Shown piece after piece: positions 23,965 to 31,940 of a stretch of DNA of 35,688 nucleotides (position 1 is the first letter of the stretch; the number at the start of each line of letters is the position of its first letter). The stretch spans positions 1 to 35,688 of the forward strand of contig DATLAN010000550.1 of the NCBI GenBank assembly GCA_035527455.1, given 5' to 3'. The notes under the pieces are model-generated. The model searched no databases. It was not told the origin of the DNA and was given only the letters and a program-made list of their open reading frames with translations. The position numbers and the translations under genes were made by a program. The stretch is from DATLAN01 sp035527455 (GTDB taxonomy: Bacteria > Planctomycetota > Planctomycetia > Pirellulales > Thermoguttaceae).

Positions 23965-24273
23965 TCAATCGACCGCACCGACGCGGAAACGTAGATTCTT
24001 GATTTTCTCGTCGGGCAGCAGTTCGTTGAGCGTTTTCAGTAAAGTCGGTTTCTGGAAGGTAAGCTCCTGCATCAAAGTCGAATTCGCCACCACCACTTCC
24101 AAGGTTCCTCGCCGCAGCGCACCGGGCTGCGTGTAGCGACCCATCATCGCCCCGGCCGCCTCCCGCCACGCGGTTTCCATGGCCTCGGCGCTTTGCACTC
24201 GGGCGTATCCCCGCCGGGCCATCAACTCGGTGAGCACGTCGCCGATTCGTCTTGGACCTCGCGACATCGTCAT
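23965..24273 (-). CDS. DUF721 family protein (DciA-like)
   Basis: 102 residues from ATG 24273, which overlaps the dnaN stop as ATGA; a second ATG six bases later is possible. Recognisable DUF721 features are RRIGDVLTELMARRGYARVQ, METAWREAAGAMMGRYTQPG, LRRGTLEVVVANSTLMQEL and FQKPTLLKTLNELLPDEKIK, followed by the strand NLRFRVGAVD. The family includes DciA, which loads the replicative helicase in bacteria lacking DnaC/DnaI. Position between dnaN and gyrB is typical for it. It lacks the longer C-terminal extension of some DciA proteins. A role in helicase loading is inferred from family and context. Confidence 0.85.
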   Translation of the reverse strand: MTMSRGPRRIGDVLTELMARRGYARVQSAEAMETAWREAAGAMMGRYTQPGALRRGTLEVVVANSTLMQELTFQKPTLLKTLNELLPDEKIKNLRFRVGAVD

Positions 24274-25394
24274 TTCGTCTTCTGATCGCGGGCCAAGGGC
24301 ATGATCACGTAGCCGTAGCCGTCGTCGGTGCGACAGACGGCCGCGCTCTCGGGGCCCCGAACCTCCATGACGAACGTCCGTTCCGGAGCCAGCACCTTGA
24401 GAAAATCGCTCACGTAACGCGGATCCAGCGTGACGGCGATCTCCACCCCGTCGTAAGCGATGGGCATCTCGACGTGCGACTCGCCGAACTCCGCTCCATG
24501 GCCGGCCATTACGACCTTGCCGTCGCCGAAGGTGAAATCGACGCCGCGTCGCTCGTCGCTGGTGACGATCGCCGCTTGCCGCACGGCCGCGTGGAACGGA
24601 CCGACCGCCATCTCGATCTTCGTCATGCCCTCGCTGCGCGGGAAAACGTCGCGCCACTTCGGATACCGGCCTTCGACCAACCGGGAGTAGATCGTCGTCC
24701 GGCCGCTCTTGATCAACACGTCGTTCTCGCGGGCGGCGAGCTGGATGTTTTCCTCGCTGTCGCCCAGGGCCCGTTCGATGAGCTTCATCGCACCGGTGGG
24801 GATGATCGTCATGGTGTCGCCCGACTCGTGTCCCCCGACCGACTTGGCGGGCCCCTCTTGCCGGGCCAGGCGCCGGCCGTCGGTCGCCACCGCGATGATG
24901 CCCGCCGGCGACAATTCGATCAATACGCCGCCGAGGGCATAACGGCTGCTCTCGTTGTCGGTGGCGAACACGGTGCGGCGGACGATTTCACGGAAGAACC
25001 GGGCGGGCAACTCGTGATATTTTTCCTCCTCGAAGGTCGCCACCGCCGGAAATTCGTCGGGGTTTTCGGAGGGCAAATGGAACTCGCTTTGTCGTCCCCG
25101 GACCGTCGTCTTCCCCCCGTCGCTCTGAAGGTCGAGCATCTCGTCGCTGCTCTCGCGGAGAATCGAGCCGAATCGTCCGATGGGTAGGACCAGGCTCCCC
25201 GGAGCTTCCACGATAAAACCCGGTACGTCGATCCGGATGCCTACTTCCAGGTCGGTCCCCGTCAGCGTGGCTTGTTCGGTGGAAACTTCGAGCTTGACGT
25301 TTTGCAGGATGGCTTTGGGGCTGCGGGTGGGAGCCACACTGGCGGCGGTTTGAAATGCGTGTAAGAACTTCTCCCGTTCACATTTGGCTTTCAT
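24270..25394 (-). CDS. dnaN: DNA polymerase III beta sliding clamp
   Basis: 374 residues from ATG 25394, the usual length. Three clamp domains are recognisable: domain 1 (MKAKCEREKFLHAFQTAASV, LTGTDLEVGIRI, LPIGRFGSILRE), domain 2 (ARFFREIVRRTVFATDNESS, RYALGGVLIE, VATDGRRLARQEG) and domain 3 (SRLVEGRYPKWRDVFPR, ending YGYVIMPLARDQKTK). The protein forms a dimeric ring that tethers polymerase III to DNA. Its stop overlaps the DUF721 start. The usual next gene, recF, is missing here. The ribosome binding site is weak (AAAGG at a long spacing). Confidence 0.97.
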   Translation of the reverse strand: MKAKCEREKFLHAFQTAASVAPTRSPKAILQNVKLEVSTEQATLTGTDLEVGIRIDVPGFIVEAPGSLVLPIGRFGSILRESSDEMLDLQSDGGKTTVRGRQSEFHLPSENPDEFPAVATFEEEKYHELPARFFREIVRRTVFATDNESSRYALGGVLIELSPAGIIAVATDGRRLARQEGPAKSVGGHESGDTMTIIPTGAMKLIERALGDSEENIQLAARENDVLIKSGRTTIYSRLVEGRYPKWRDVFPRSEGMTKIEMAVGPFHAAVRQAAIVTSDERRGVDFTFGDGKVVMAGHGAEFGESHVEMPIAYDGVEIAVTLDPRYVSDFLKVLAPERTFVMEVRGPESAAVCRTDDGYGYVIMPLARDQKTK

Positions 25395-25817
25395 CGATCC
25401 ATACGACCTTTCTGTTCTTGTCCGTTCGTTCGGCTCTTGTTCGGACTCTTTGGCTAGCGGCTTCCTGTTTCTTCTATGAACTAATCAGTCAGTAGCAGTA
25501 TTAGAGCAACGGCGGCCACTGTTGATAAGCGTGAAGAACGTGGCGCAAACCCTTAGGTCCTCGGGTTTTCCGAAACAAGACCTGTTGTGCGTTAAACGTC
25601 GACTACGTGTCGATAGGACGTCGATTTCGTGTCCATGGTCGGCCCATGTTTCATCGCGTACCCATCGGCGGTCGACAAAAGCACGTCTATCGACACGCCG
25701 CCGACAACTTTTCCCCATAACACCCACCCCCGTAGGTCAGGGCTTGCCCTGACGCAATCGAACGCTCGTAGGTCAGGGCTTGCCCTGACGCAATCGAGCA
25801 GCCGGCAAGAGATTCCG
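25395..25817. other. dnaA-dnaN intergenic region, candidate origin of replication
   Basis: 423 bases, AT-richer than the flanking genes at 25430-25510. Five octamers of the form GTCGA[CT]NN lie in 97 bases: 25598-25605, 25609-25616, 25620-25627, 25671-25678, and 25687-25694 on the - strand. The pair GTGTCGATAG (25607-25616) and CTATCGACAC (25687-25696) is a perfect inverted repeat. One near DnaA box, TTATCAACA (- strand, 25528 to 25520), matches eight of nine consensus bases. Family B repeats occupy its right end. The position next to dnaA is the usual place for oriC; function is inferred. Confidence 0.5.
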
Positions 25818-25838
25818 TCAGGGCTTGCCCTGACCTAC
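25732..25838. repeat. Cluster of three family B REP-like repeats reaching into dnaA
   Basis: Two direct copies at 25732-25754 and 25768-25790 (36-base period) and one inverted copy at 25816-25838. Each has the GTAG head and the GTCAGGGC/GCCCTGAC stem. The inverted copy overlaps the last seven codons and the TGA of dnaA. Confidence 0.93.
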
Positions 25839-26903
25839 GCATTTTCCCTGCAACTGCTCGACGGCCTCTCGGATGGCCGGATCGCTCTCCAACAAGCCTT
25901 CCGTCTTGCGGCAGCCGTGCATCACCGTGCTGTGGTCGCGGCCGCCGAAATAGTCCCCGATCCGCTCCAAGCTCATTCGCGTCCGGCGGCGGCTGACGTA
26001 CATGGCCACGTCCCGGGCAATCACCACCGCCCGGCGCCGCGAACGGCTCCGCAGGTCGGACACCTTCAACGAGAAGAACCGTGCCGTGGCCGCGGCGATC
26101 TGGGGCAATCGCGGCCGCCGGGCACTGTCCCGCTCGGCCAGGCAACTCCGCACCTCGTCGAGGCTGATGCCATGCCCATCCATCCGTGCGGGCATCGCCA
26201 GGCGAATCAGCGCACCGGCCAACTCCGGGACGGTGCCGCGGAAACCTTCCGCGAGCATCTCGACGCCCGCCTCCGGCAACGCGATGTTGCGCTGGGCAGC
26301 AAGTCGTCGCAGAATCGCCAGTCGCGTGGCTGCCGCGGGCGGAACCAGCGGCACCATCAGTCCGCTACCGAGCCGGCTTCTCAGTGCGGGCGTCAGTTCG
26401 GTCAATCGGGCCGGTGGCGCAGCCGCCGTCACCACGACCCCTCTCTCCCGGCTGATCAGTGCGTCGAGCGTGTGGATGAATTCCTCCTGCACGGCGGGCT
26501 TTCCGCCCAGCCGTTGAATATCCTCGAAAACCAGCAACGCGGCTTTGCGATGCCGCGCTCGCAGGTCGTCCATCGCGTGGGTCTCGATGGCGTCGAGCAT
26601 TTCCCGGGCGAAGTCGTCCGAGGTGGTATATACGACCTTACTGCGGCGGTGTTCGACCTTCCACTGGGTGGCCAATCCCCGCGCGAGGTGCGATTTCCCC
26701 GTACCGCTTTGCCCGTAGAAGACCACCGGACAGTAACTTGCCGGCCGATCCGACAGCACGGCTTCGACGGCCGCCTTCGCAAGCCGGTTTTCCGGCCCGG
26801 CGAAGAATTGGCGCAGCGCCGCCGACGGGTTTCGTTCCCCGTTGGACCCCGGAAGACCAGCCATAGGCTGCCCCGGCAGAGGGATCTCGACGACGCCGTC
26901 CAT
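25818..26903 (-). CDS. dnaA: Chromosomal replication initiator DnaA, lacking domain I
   Basis: 361 residues from ATG 26903, my preferred start; the open frame continues to 27065, but that extension has no coding character. The AAA+ domain begins almost at once (RQFFAGPENRLAKAAVEAVL, residues 31-50). Walker A is GQSGTGKS (64-71) and Walker B is VFEDIQRL (125-132). SRLGSGLMVPL is the sensor/box VII region. Domain IV has MSLERIGDYFGGRDHSTVMH (about 310-329), the DNA-binding helix-turn-helix. Domain I, which binds DnaB, and most of domain II are absent. The last residues, VGQGKP, and the stop are encoded by a family B repeat. It binds origin DnaA boxes and opens the duplex. A TACAAT (26977 to 26972, - strand) may be its -10. 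Confidence 0.9.
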   Translation of the reverse strand: MDGVVEIPLPGQPMAGLPGSNGERNPSAALRQFFAGPENRLAKAAVEAVLSDRPASYCPVVFYGQSGTGKSHLARGLATQWKVEHRRSKVVYTTSDDFAREMLDAIETHAMDDLRARHRKAALLVFEDIQRLGGKPAVQEEFIHTLDALISRERGVVVTAAAPPARLTELTPALRSRLGSGLMVPLVPPAAATRLAILRRLAAQRNIALPEAGVEMLAEGFRGTVPELAGALIRLAMPARMDGHGISLDEVRSCLAERDSARRPRLPQIAAATARFFSLKVSDLRSRSRRRAVVIARDVAMYVSRRRTRMSLERIGDYFGGRDHSTVMHGCRKTEGLLESDPAIREAVEQLQGKCVGQGKP

Positions 26904-27154
26904 CGAACAGGTTCCGTCCTGCAAAACATGGGTGAAACAGGCCGGGAAAAGCACCACTTTCCCAATTCCATATTGTACCGATTCGCGCTCGATAGAGCGA
27001 GGTGGAAAAGCTGGTTTCAGCGTGGAAAATCGGCGAAATGTCGCGGATTCTCGGACGGGTGGCACGCCCTGAGCAGCGAAGGGCGTGGAAGACCTGCCAG
27101 ACTACGCCCTTCGTTCCTCAGGGCGTGCCACCCCTCACCCTCACGTCAGATCGA
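26904..27154. other. Upstream region of dnaA
   Basis: Holds a - strand TACAAT (26977 to 26972), a short hairpin with arms CGCTC and GAGCG around 26986-26999, and the family A palindrome copy 3. No further gene is seen. It is the alternative place for origin elements, but no DnaA-box cluster is visible. Confidence 0.45.
27058..27132. repeat. REPIN-like palindrome, family A copy 3
   Basis: Left arm 27058-27087 (GAGCAGCG instead of GAGGAACG in the loop) and right arm 27103-27132 (TACG instead of CACG at its inner end) around 15 bases. It lies between the stop of the cysteine desulfurase gene and the start of dnaA. The substitutions show it is older than, or diverged from, copies 1, 2 and 4. Confidence 0.9.
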
Positions 27155-28309
27155 TCACCCCCGCAACTCGGAACCGACGTGCAGGATTCGCCGCACGGCT
27201 TCGTCGATTTCTGCTTCCGTCGTCGTCGCCCCGAAGCTGAAACGGAGCGAACTGCCCACAATGTCCGTCCCCAGGCCCATCGCGCGAAGGGTCGGAGAAA
27301 GCTCGGTCGAACCGCTCGAACAGGCCGAACCGACCGAGCAGGCCACGCCGGCCATATCCAAGGCCAACAGAAGGACTTGACCGTCGAGGCCGGGAAAGGC
27401 CACGCTGGAGGCGTGCGGCAGTCGCTCGGCCGCGGCGCCGTGGACGATCAGTTCCGGAAAACCGGACTTCAGACCGGCCTCGAATCGCTCGCGCAGCGCG
27501 GCCAAGTGTCGGGCGTGCTCCCTTTGCTCGTTCTGCCAGATCTCCAGAGCCGTGAGCATGCCCACGGCCAAAGCGACCGGCTCGGTTCCCGGCCGCAGCC
27601 CCGACTGATGGGGTCCGCCGAACATCAATGGTTCGATCGGCAAGCCGTCGCGAGCGATCAGGGCCCCGATGCCCAGCGGACCGCGGAACTTATGGGCCCC
27701 GAGGCTCATGGCCGCCACCCCCAGCCGGCGGAAATGCACCGGAAGCTTGCCGACCACCTGGGCCGCATCGGTGTGCATCGGCACGCCCGCGGCGTTGCAG
27801 ATCTCGGCCATTCGGGCAACCGGCTGCAAGACGCCCGTCTCGTGGTTGCCCAAAGTGACGCTGACCACACGGGTTTCCTCGGTCAGTAATTCCGCGAGTT
27901 GCTCGGTACGGACGACACCCTCGGGCGTGACGCTGAGCGTATCGAGCCGCCAGCCCTGCTCCAGGAGGTGTTCGGCCGGCTCCAGGACGCTGTGGTGTTC
28001 GATGGCCGAGATCACCAGCGATCCGGTCCGTTTCCCGGCGGCGCGGGCGATCCCCAGAAGGGCCAGATTATTGGCCTCGGTCCCGCCGCTGGTGTAGATG
28101 AGCCGGTCCCCTTGCGAGCCGGTCAGTTCAGCGCCGAGGATTTCGGCCGTCCGTTCTCGGGTATCTTCGAGCACCTTGCGGGCCTTTTGGCCCGGTTGGT
28201 GCTGGCTGGAGGGATTGGCGTAGTATCGCTCGTAACACCGGGCCATCGCCTGGGCCACTTCCGGGTGGATCGGCGTGGTCGCGTTGTGGTCGAGGTAGAT
28301 CGATTCCAT
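27155..28309 (-). CDS. Cysteine desulfurase (NifS/IscS family)
   Basis: 384 residues from ATG 28309 (MESIYLDHNATTPIHPEV); the upstream 18 codons of the open frame are not typical. Class V aminotransferase fold with TSGGTEANNLAL (about 73-84), AIEHHSVLEP with PLP-stacking His 105, HTDAAQVVGKLPV, the Schiff-base lysine in SLGAHKFRGP (Lys 207), and the persulfide cysteine in GSACSSGSTELSP (Cys 330). It removes sulfur from cysteine as a protein persulfide, leaving alanine, for Fe-S cluster or thiolated tRNA synthesis. No iscU, iscA or mnmA neighbour is present, so the client is not shown. It is divergent from mfd across the family E palindrome. Confidence 0.94.
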   Translation of the reverse strand: MESIYLDHNATTPIHPEVAQAMARCYERYYANPSSQHQPGQKARKVLEDTRERTAEILGAELTGSQGDRLIYTSGGTEANNLALLGIARAAGKRTGSLVISAIEHHSVLEPAEHLLEQGWRLDTLSVTPEGVVRTEQLAELLTEETRVVSVTLGNHETGVLQPVARMAEICNAAGVPMHTDAAQVVGKLPVHFRRLGVAAMSLGAHKFRGPLGIGALIARDGLPIEPLMFGGPHQSGLRPGTEPVALAVGMLTALEIWQNEQREHARHLAALRERFEAGLKSGFPELIVHGAAAERLPHASSVAFPGLDGQVLLLALDMAGVACSVGSACSSGSTELSPTLRAMGLGTDIVGSSLRFSFGATTTEAEIDEAVRRILHVGSELRG

Positions 28310-28370
28310 GCCCCTATTCTCGACCCCGGAAGGGCCATTGACAAGGCCGCAAGCCGCTCGCATGGATCCC

Positions 28371-28463
28371 GTAGCTGAATTCGCAAGAATTCAGAGAATC
28401 CCCGGACGAAATCGCTGTTCAATGCGTCACTGTTTGCTGCTGAATTCTTGCGAATTCAGCTAC
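28371..28463. repeat. REPIN-like palindrome, family E copy 2
   Basis: Left arm 28371-28394 and right arm 28440-28463 are perfect 24-base inverted copies around 45 bases. Each has a GTAG head followed by CTGAATTC and GAATTCAG around a 4-base loop. It occupies the divergent gap between the cysteine desulfurase and mfd genes. Confidence 0.95.
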
Positions 28464-28502
28464 ACCCTTCTGCAACGTTGGGGTCGATCGAGCGGATCGA
28501 TC

Positions 28503-28531
28503 TTTGCCCCGGCGAACGGCCGGGCTACAAT
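28503..28531 (+). promoter_or_regulatory. Possible mfd promoter
   Basis: TTTGCC (28503-28508), 17 bases, TACAAT (28526-28531). The predicted transcription start is only about five bases before ATG 28543, so the mRNA would be almost leaderless, consistent with the absence of a good Shine-Dalgarno. Confidence 0.4.
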
Positions 28532-28542
28532 TGCTGCGGATC

Positions 28543-31500
28543 ATGGCTAGCGTCGTGACAACTACCACCTCGTCCGAGCGGCTGTTCGAGCTGGTCGGAC
28601 GCCTGGAACGGCAGGAAGGCTTCGCCGAGGTCGTCGAGAGCCTGAAATCGGGACATGCGGCGACTTTGGACGGAGTGTGGGGGTCGTCGTGCGCGCTGGT
28701 GGCGGCCAGTTTGGGCGCGCATGCCCCGTCCGTCTTGGTCGCCGTCACGTCGCAGATCGACGAGGCCGACAATCTGATCGACGACCTGACGCTTTTCACC
28801 CGGCTGACGCCCGAGCGGTTCTCGGCCTGGGAATCGTTGCCCAACGAGCGGGTGATCCACGACGAGGTGTTCGGCGATCGGGTCCGGGTGTTGAAGTCGC
28901 TGCAAGGCGGCGACCCTCCCAAGCTGGTGGTCACCAGCATCCAGAGCCTCTTGCAACCGGTGCCCGACCGGGAATCGCTCGCCCGGCAGACCCGCGTGTT
29001 GCGAAGCGGGAGCGTACTACTGGTGGAGGAATTGGCCGAGTGGTTGGTCCGCAACGGGTTTCACAACACGTCGGCGGTGGAGTTGCCGGGCGAGTTTTCC
29101 GTCCGCGGCGGGATCGTCGACATTTTCGCGCCCGACTGGTACGACCCGGTCCGCGTGGAACTGTTCGGCGACGAGATCGAGTCGATCCGCCGTTTCGAGA
29201 TCTCCAGCCAACGGAGCCTGGGCCGTCTGGACGCCGTCGAAGTGACGATGCTGGAGCCGAACTTTCGCGACCGGGCCCATCTGGCCGATTACCTGCCGCC
29301 GGATAGCTGGTTTCTGCTGATCGAGCCCGGCGAGTTGGAGCAGCAGGGGCGGCAATACCTCGAGCGGCTCGAGCGCCCGCAGGAGATGCACGGCTACTCG
29401 GAGGTGATGCAGCGCGTGCTGCGGTTTCCGTCGGTGACGGCCTCGGGCGTGGCGGCCGGCTCGCTGGAGACGACCTGCCGGCTGAAGATCGAGTCGGTCG
29501 AACAGTTCAGCGGCGACGTCGACAAGGTGCGGGACGAACTCGATCAGGCCGGCTGCGGGCAGGACGTGTTCGTCATCTGCCAAACCGAGGCCGAGGTCCA
29601 CCGCCTGGCGGAGATCTTCGGCACCACGCAACTCGCCCGGGATGGAAAGCTCCATTTTCCGCGCGGTTCGCTGCAGAACGGTTTCCGGTTGGTGGCCGAG
29701 CAGATCGTGTTGCTCAGCAGCGGCGAGCTGTTTCGCCGGGCCGAGTTGCGTCGTCGCGCGGGGCGGCGGCTGGGCCGGGTGATCGACAGCTTCCTCGAGT
29801 TGCGCGAGGGCGATTTGGTGGTCCACGTGGCCCACGGCGTGGCCCGGTACCGCGGCATGAAGCTGCTGGAAAAGGCCGGTCAGGTCGAAGAGCACCTGGT
29901 GCTGGAATTCCACGGCGGGACGAAGTTGTACGTGCCCAGCTCGAAGATCGGCCTGGTGCAGAAATACGTCGGCGGCACGAAGAGCCGGCCCACGCTGGCC
30001 AGGCTCGGCGGGCGGACCTGGGTGCGGCAGAAGGAGAAGGTCCGCGAGGCGGTCACCGACATGGCGGCCGAGATGCTCGAGTTGCAGGCTGCGAGGGCGT
30101 CGCGTCCCGGGATCGGTTTCCCCGCCGATACCCAGTGGCAACGCGAGTTCGACGCCTCGTTTCCCTACCAGGAGACCGGGGACCAGCAGACCACCATCGA
30201 CGCCATCAAGGACGATATGTGCCGTGCGCGGCCGATGGACCGGCTGTTGTGCGGCGACGTGGGCTACGGGAAGACGGAGGTGGCGATGCGGGCGGCCTTC
30301 AAGGCGATCGACTGCGGCTACCAGGTGGCCGTGCTCGTGCCGACCACGATCCTGGCCGAGCAGCATCACCGCACCTTCACCGAGCGGATGGCCGAGTTCC
30401 CCTTCGAAATCGCCGTCCTCTCGCGATTCTCCACCCGCAAGCAGCAAAGCCGAACCATCGAGCGACTGGCGGCCGGCTCGGTCGACGTGGTGATCGGCAC
30501 GCACCGGCTGGCCTCGCAGGACGTGCGATTCCACAACCTGGGCCTGTTGATCATCGACGAGGAGCAGCGATTCGGCGTGGAGGTGAAGGAGCGGCTGAAG
30601 GCGCTGCGTCGGATGGTCGACGTGCTGACCATGACGGCCACGCCGATCCCGCGGACGCTGCACCTGGGCCTGATGGGGGTCCGCGACATCTCGAACCTGG
30701 AAACGCCGCCGGAGGATCGCCTGGCCGTCGAGACCCGCGTCACCCGATTCAATGCGGAGGTGATCCGCCACGCGGTGATGCGGGAACTCAACCGCGGCGG
30801 GCAGATCTTCTTCGTCCACAACCGCGTGCAGGACATCCGGGTCGTCGCCCGGCGGCTGGGCCAGATCGTCCCCGAGGCCCGACTGGCCGTCGCCCACGGC
30901 CAGATGCCCGAGGGGAAACTCGAACGCGTGATGGTCGATTTCGTCGATCGCCGCTACGACCTGCTGCTGGCCACCACGATCGTCGAGAGCGGACTGGATA
31001 TCCCCAACGCCAATACGATCTTCATCGACGAGGCGGATCGTTACGGGCTGGCCGATCTGCACCAGCTTCGCGGCCGGGTGGGAAGGTACAAGCACCGCGC
31101 CTACTGCTACCTGCTGATCGATCCGGAGAAGAACCTCACGCCCAGCGCGGCCAAGCGGCTTCGGGCGATCGAAGAGTTCAGCCAGATGGGCGCCGGGTTC
31201 GCCATCGCCATGCGCGACCTGGAGATCCGCGGGGCCGGCAACATCCTGGGGACCGAGCAGAGCGGCCACATCTCGGCCGTCGGCTACGAACTCTACTGCG
31301 CCCTGTTGGAACAGGCGGTGCTGCAACTGAAGCGGCTGCCGCCTAAGGCCACGGTGGAGGTCGACGTCGACCTGCCCGGCGAGGCCTACCTCCCGCGGCA
31401 TTACGTGCCCGACCTGAGGCTGAAGATCGATCTCTACCGGCGTTTGGCTCGGGTGTCGGACCTATCTGAACTGGGGGATTTTCGGGCGGAGTTGCACGAT

Positions 31501-31776
31501 CGGTTCGGGCCGCCGCCTGCGGTGGTCGAGCGCCTGATGTCGCTGGCCGAGGTCCGCATCGCCGCCCACCAGCGGGAGATCGACTCGATTCACATGGAGG
31601 ACCACTACGTCGTTTTCACCTCGTCGACGACGCAGCAACTGCGGCAATTGGCCGACAAAAGCGGGGGCCGGCTGAGGGTGGTCGACAGCCGAAGTGCGTA
31701 TCTTCCTTTGGACAAAGGAGTTACGCAATCGGACATGATCCTCGCTCAGATCAAATCCCTGTTGCAGCCAGGGTGA
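28543..31776 (+). CDS. mfd: Transcription-repair coupling factor
   Basis: 1077 residues from ATG 28543; an upstream TTG at 28504 has no support. Domains in order: UvrB-like N-terminal module (SVRGGIVDIFAPDWYDPVRV, LFGDEIESIRRFE), the CarD-like RNA polymerase-interacting domain (LREGDLVVHVAHGVARYRGM, KLYVPSSKIGLVQKYVG), the RecG-like SF2 helicase (GDVGYGKTEVAMRA from about 571; DEEQ at 672; TATPIPRTLHL; TTIVESGLDIPNANT; QLRGRVGRYKHRAYCYLL) and the C-terminal TRCF domain (AYLPRHYVPDLRLKIDLYRR). It recognises RNA polymerase stalled at lesions, removes it and recruits UvrA. Length is close to the usual 1100-1150. It is apparently monocistronic, with the next gene's promoter in its last codons. 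Confidence 0.96.
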   Translation: MASVVTTTTSSERLFELVGRLERQEGFAEVVESLKSGHAATLDGVWGSSCALVAASLGAHAPSVLVAVTSQIDEADNLIDDLTLFTRLTPERFSAWESLPNERVIHDEVFGDRVRVLKSLQGGDPPKLVVTSIQSLLQPVPDRESLARQTRVLRSGSVLLVEELAEWLVRNGFHNTSAVELPGEFSVRGGIVDIFAPDWYDPVRVELFGDEIESIRRFEISSQRSLGRLDAVEVTMLEPNFRDRAHLADYLPPDSWFLLIEPGELEQQGRQYLERLERPQEMHGYSEVMQRVLRFPSVTASGVAAGSLETTCRLKIESVEQFSGDVDKVRDELDQAGCGQDVFVICQTEAEVHRLAEIFGTTQLARDGKLHFPRGSLQNGFRLVAEQIVLLSSGELFRRAELRRRAGRRLGRVIDSFLELREGDLVVHVAHGVARYRGMKLLEKAGQVEEHLVLEFHGGTKLYVPSSKIGLVQKYVGGTKSRPTLARLGGRTWVRQKEKVREAVTDMAAEMLELQAARASRPGIGFPADTQWQREFDASFPYQETGDQQTTIDAIKDDMCRARPMDRLLCGDVGYGKTEVAMRAAFKAIDCGYQVAVLVPTTILAEQHHRTFTERMAEFPFEIAVLSRFSTRKQQSRTIERLAAGSVDVVIGTHRLASQDVRFHNLGLLIIDEEQRFGVEVKERLKALRRMVDVLTMTATPIPRTLHLGLMGVRDISNLETPPEDRLAVETRVTRFNAEVIRHAVMRELNRGGQIFFVHNRVQDIRVVARRLGQIVPEARLAVAHGQMPEGKLERVMVDFVDRRYDLLLATTIVESGLDIPNANTIFIDEADRYGLADLHQLRGRVGRYKHRAYCYLLIDPEKNLTPSAAKRLRAIEEFSQMGAGFAIAMRDLEIRGAGNILGTEQSGHISAVGYELYCALLEQAVLQLKRLPPKATVEVDVDLPGEAYLPRHYVPDLRLKIDLYRRLARVSDLSELGDFRAELHDRFGPPPAVVERLMSLAEVRIAAHQREIDSIHMEDHYVVFTSSTTQQLRQLADKSGGRLRVVDSRSAYLPLDKGVTQSDMILAQIKSLLQPG

Positions 31777-31791
31777 GGGTGCGGCTATAAT
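31762..31791 (+). promoter_or_regulatory. Probable promoter of the PpiC-domain gene
   Basis: TTGCAG (31762-31767), 18 bases, TATAAT (31786-31791), overlapping the end of mfd. The -10 context CGGCTATAATC is nearly the same as at the pdxJ-side promoter (33852). The predicted start is about 140 bases before GTG 31941. Confidence 0.5.
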
Positions 31792-31815
31792 CCGCCCGCT
31801 TGTCGAGATTCGTTC

Positions 31816-31900
31816 GTAGTACCTCGTTGCAGTCCGATTTGTGGGTGCCACTGGCAAGATCGAGTGTAATGAGGTACTGGTGACCGCATTCATGCGGTCC
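31816..31900. repeat. Family D-like palindromes in the PpiC-gene leader
   Basis: GACCGCATTCATGCGGTC (31882-31899) is a near-perfect hairpin with the same stem as the family D arm at 34821-34839. Upstream, GTAGTACCTCGTT (from about 31816) pairs imperfectly with AATGAGGTAC. Both fall between the predicted promoter and the start codon, so they would be transcribed in the leader. Confidence 0.7.
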
Positions 31901-31940
31901 CGGCCGCGGTCCTGCAGTCCAAACCTCTGGAACACGCCTC

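Noticed and set aside
21208..23994. Long + strand open frame (928 codons) opposite gyrB
   Set aside because: Antisense shadow of gyrB with low-complexity Asp/Val/Leu/Ala composition and no domain.
26904..27065. N-terminal extension of DnaA to 27065
   Set aside because: The added residues (PPVRESATFRRFSTLKP) do not resemble domain I, and the frame begins at the edge of a repeat.
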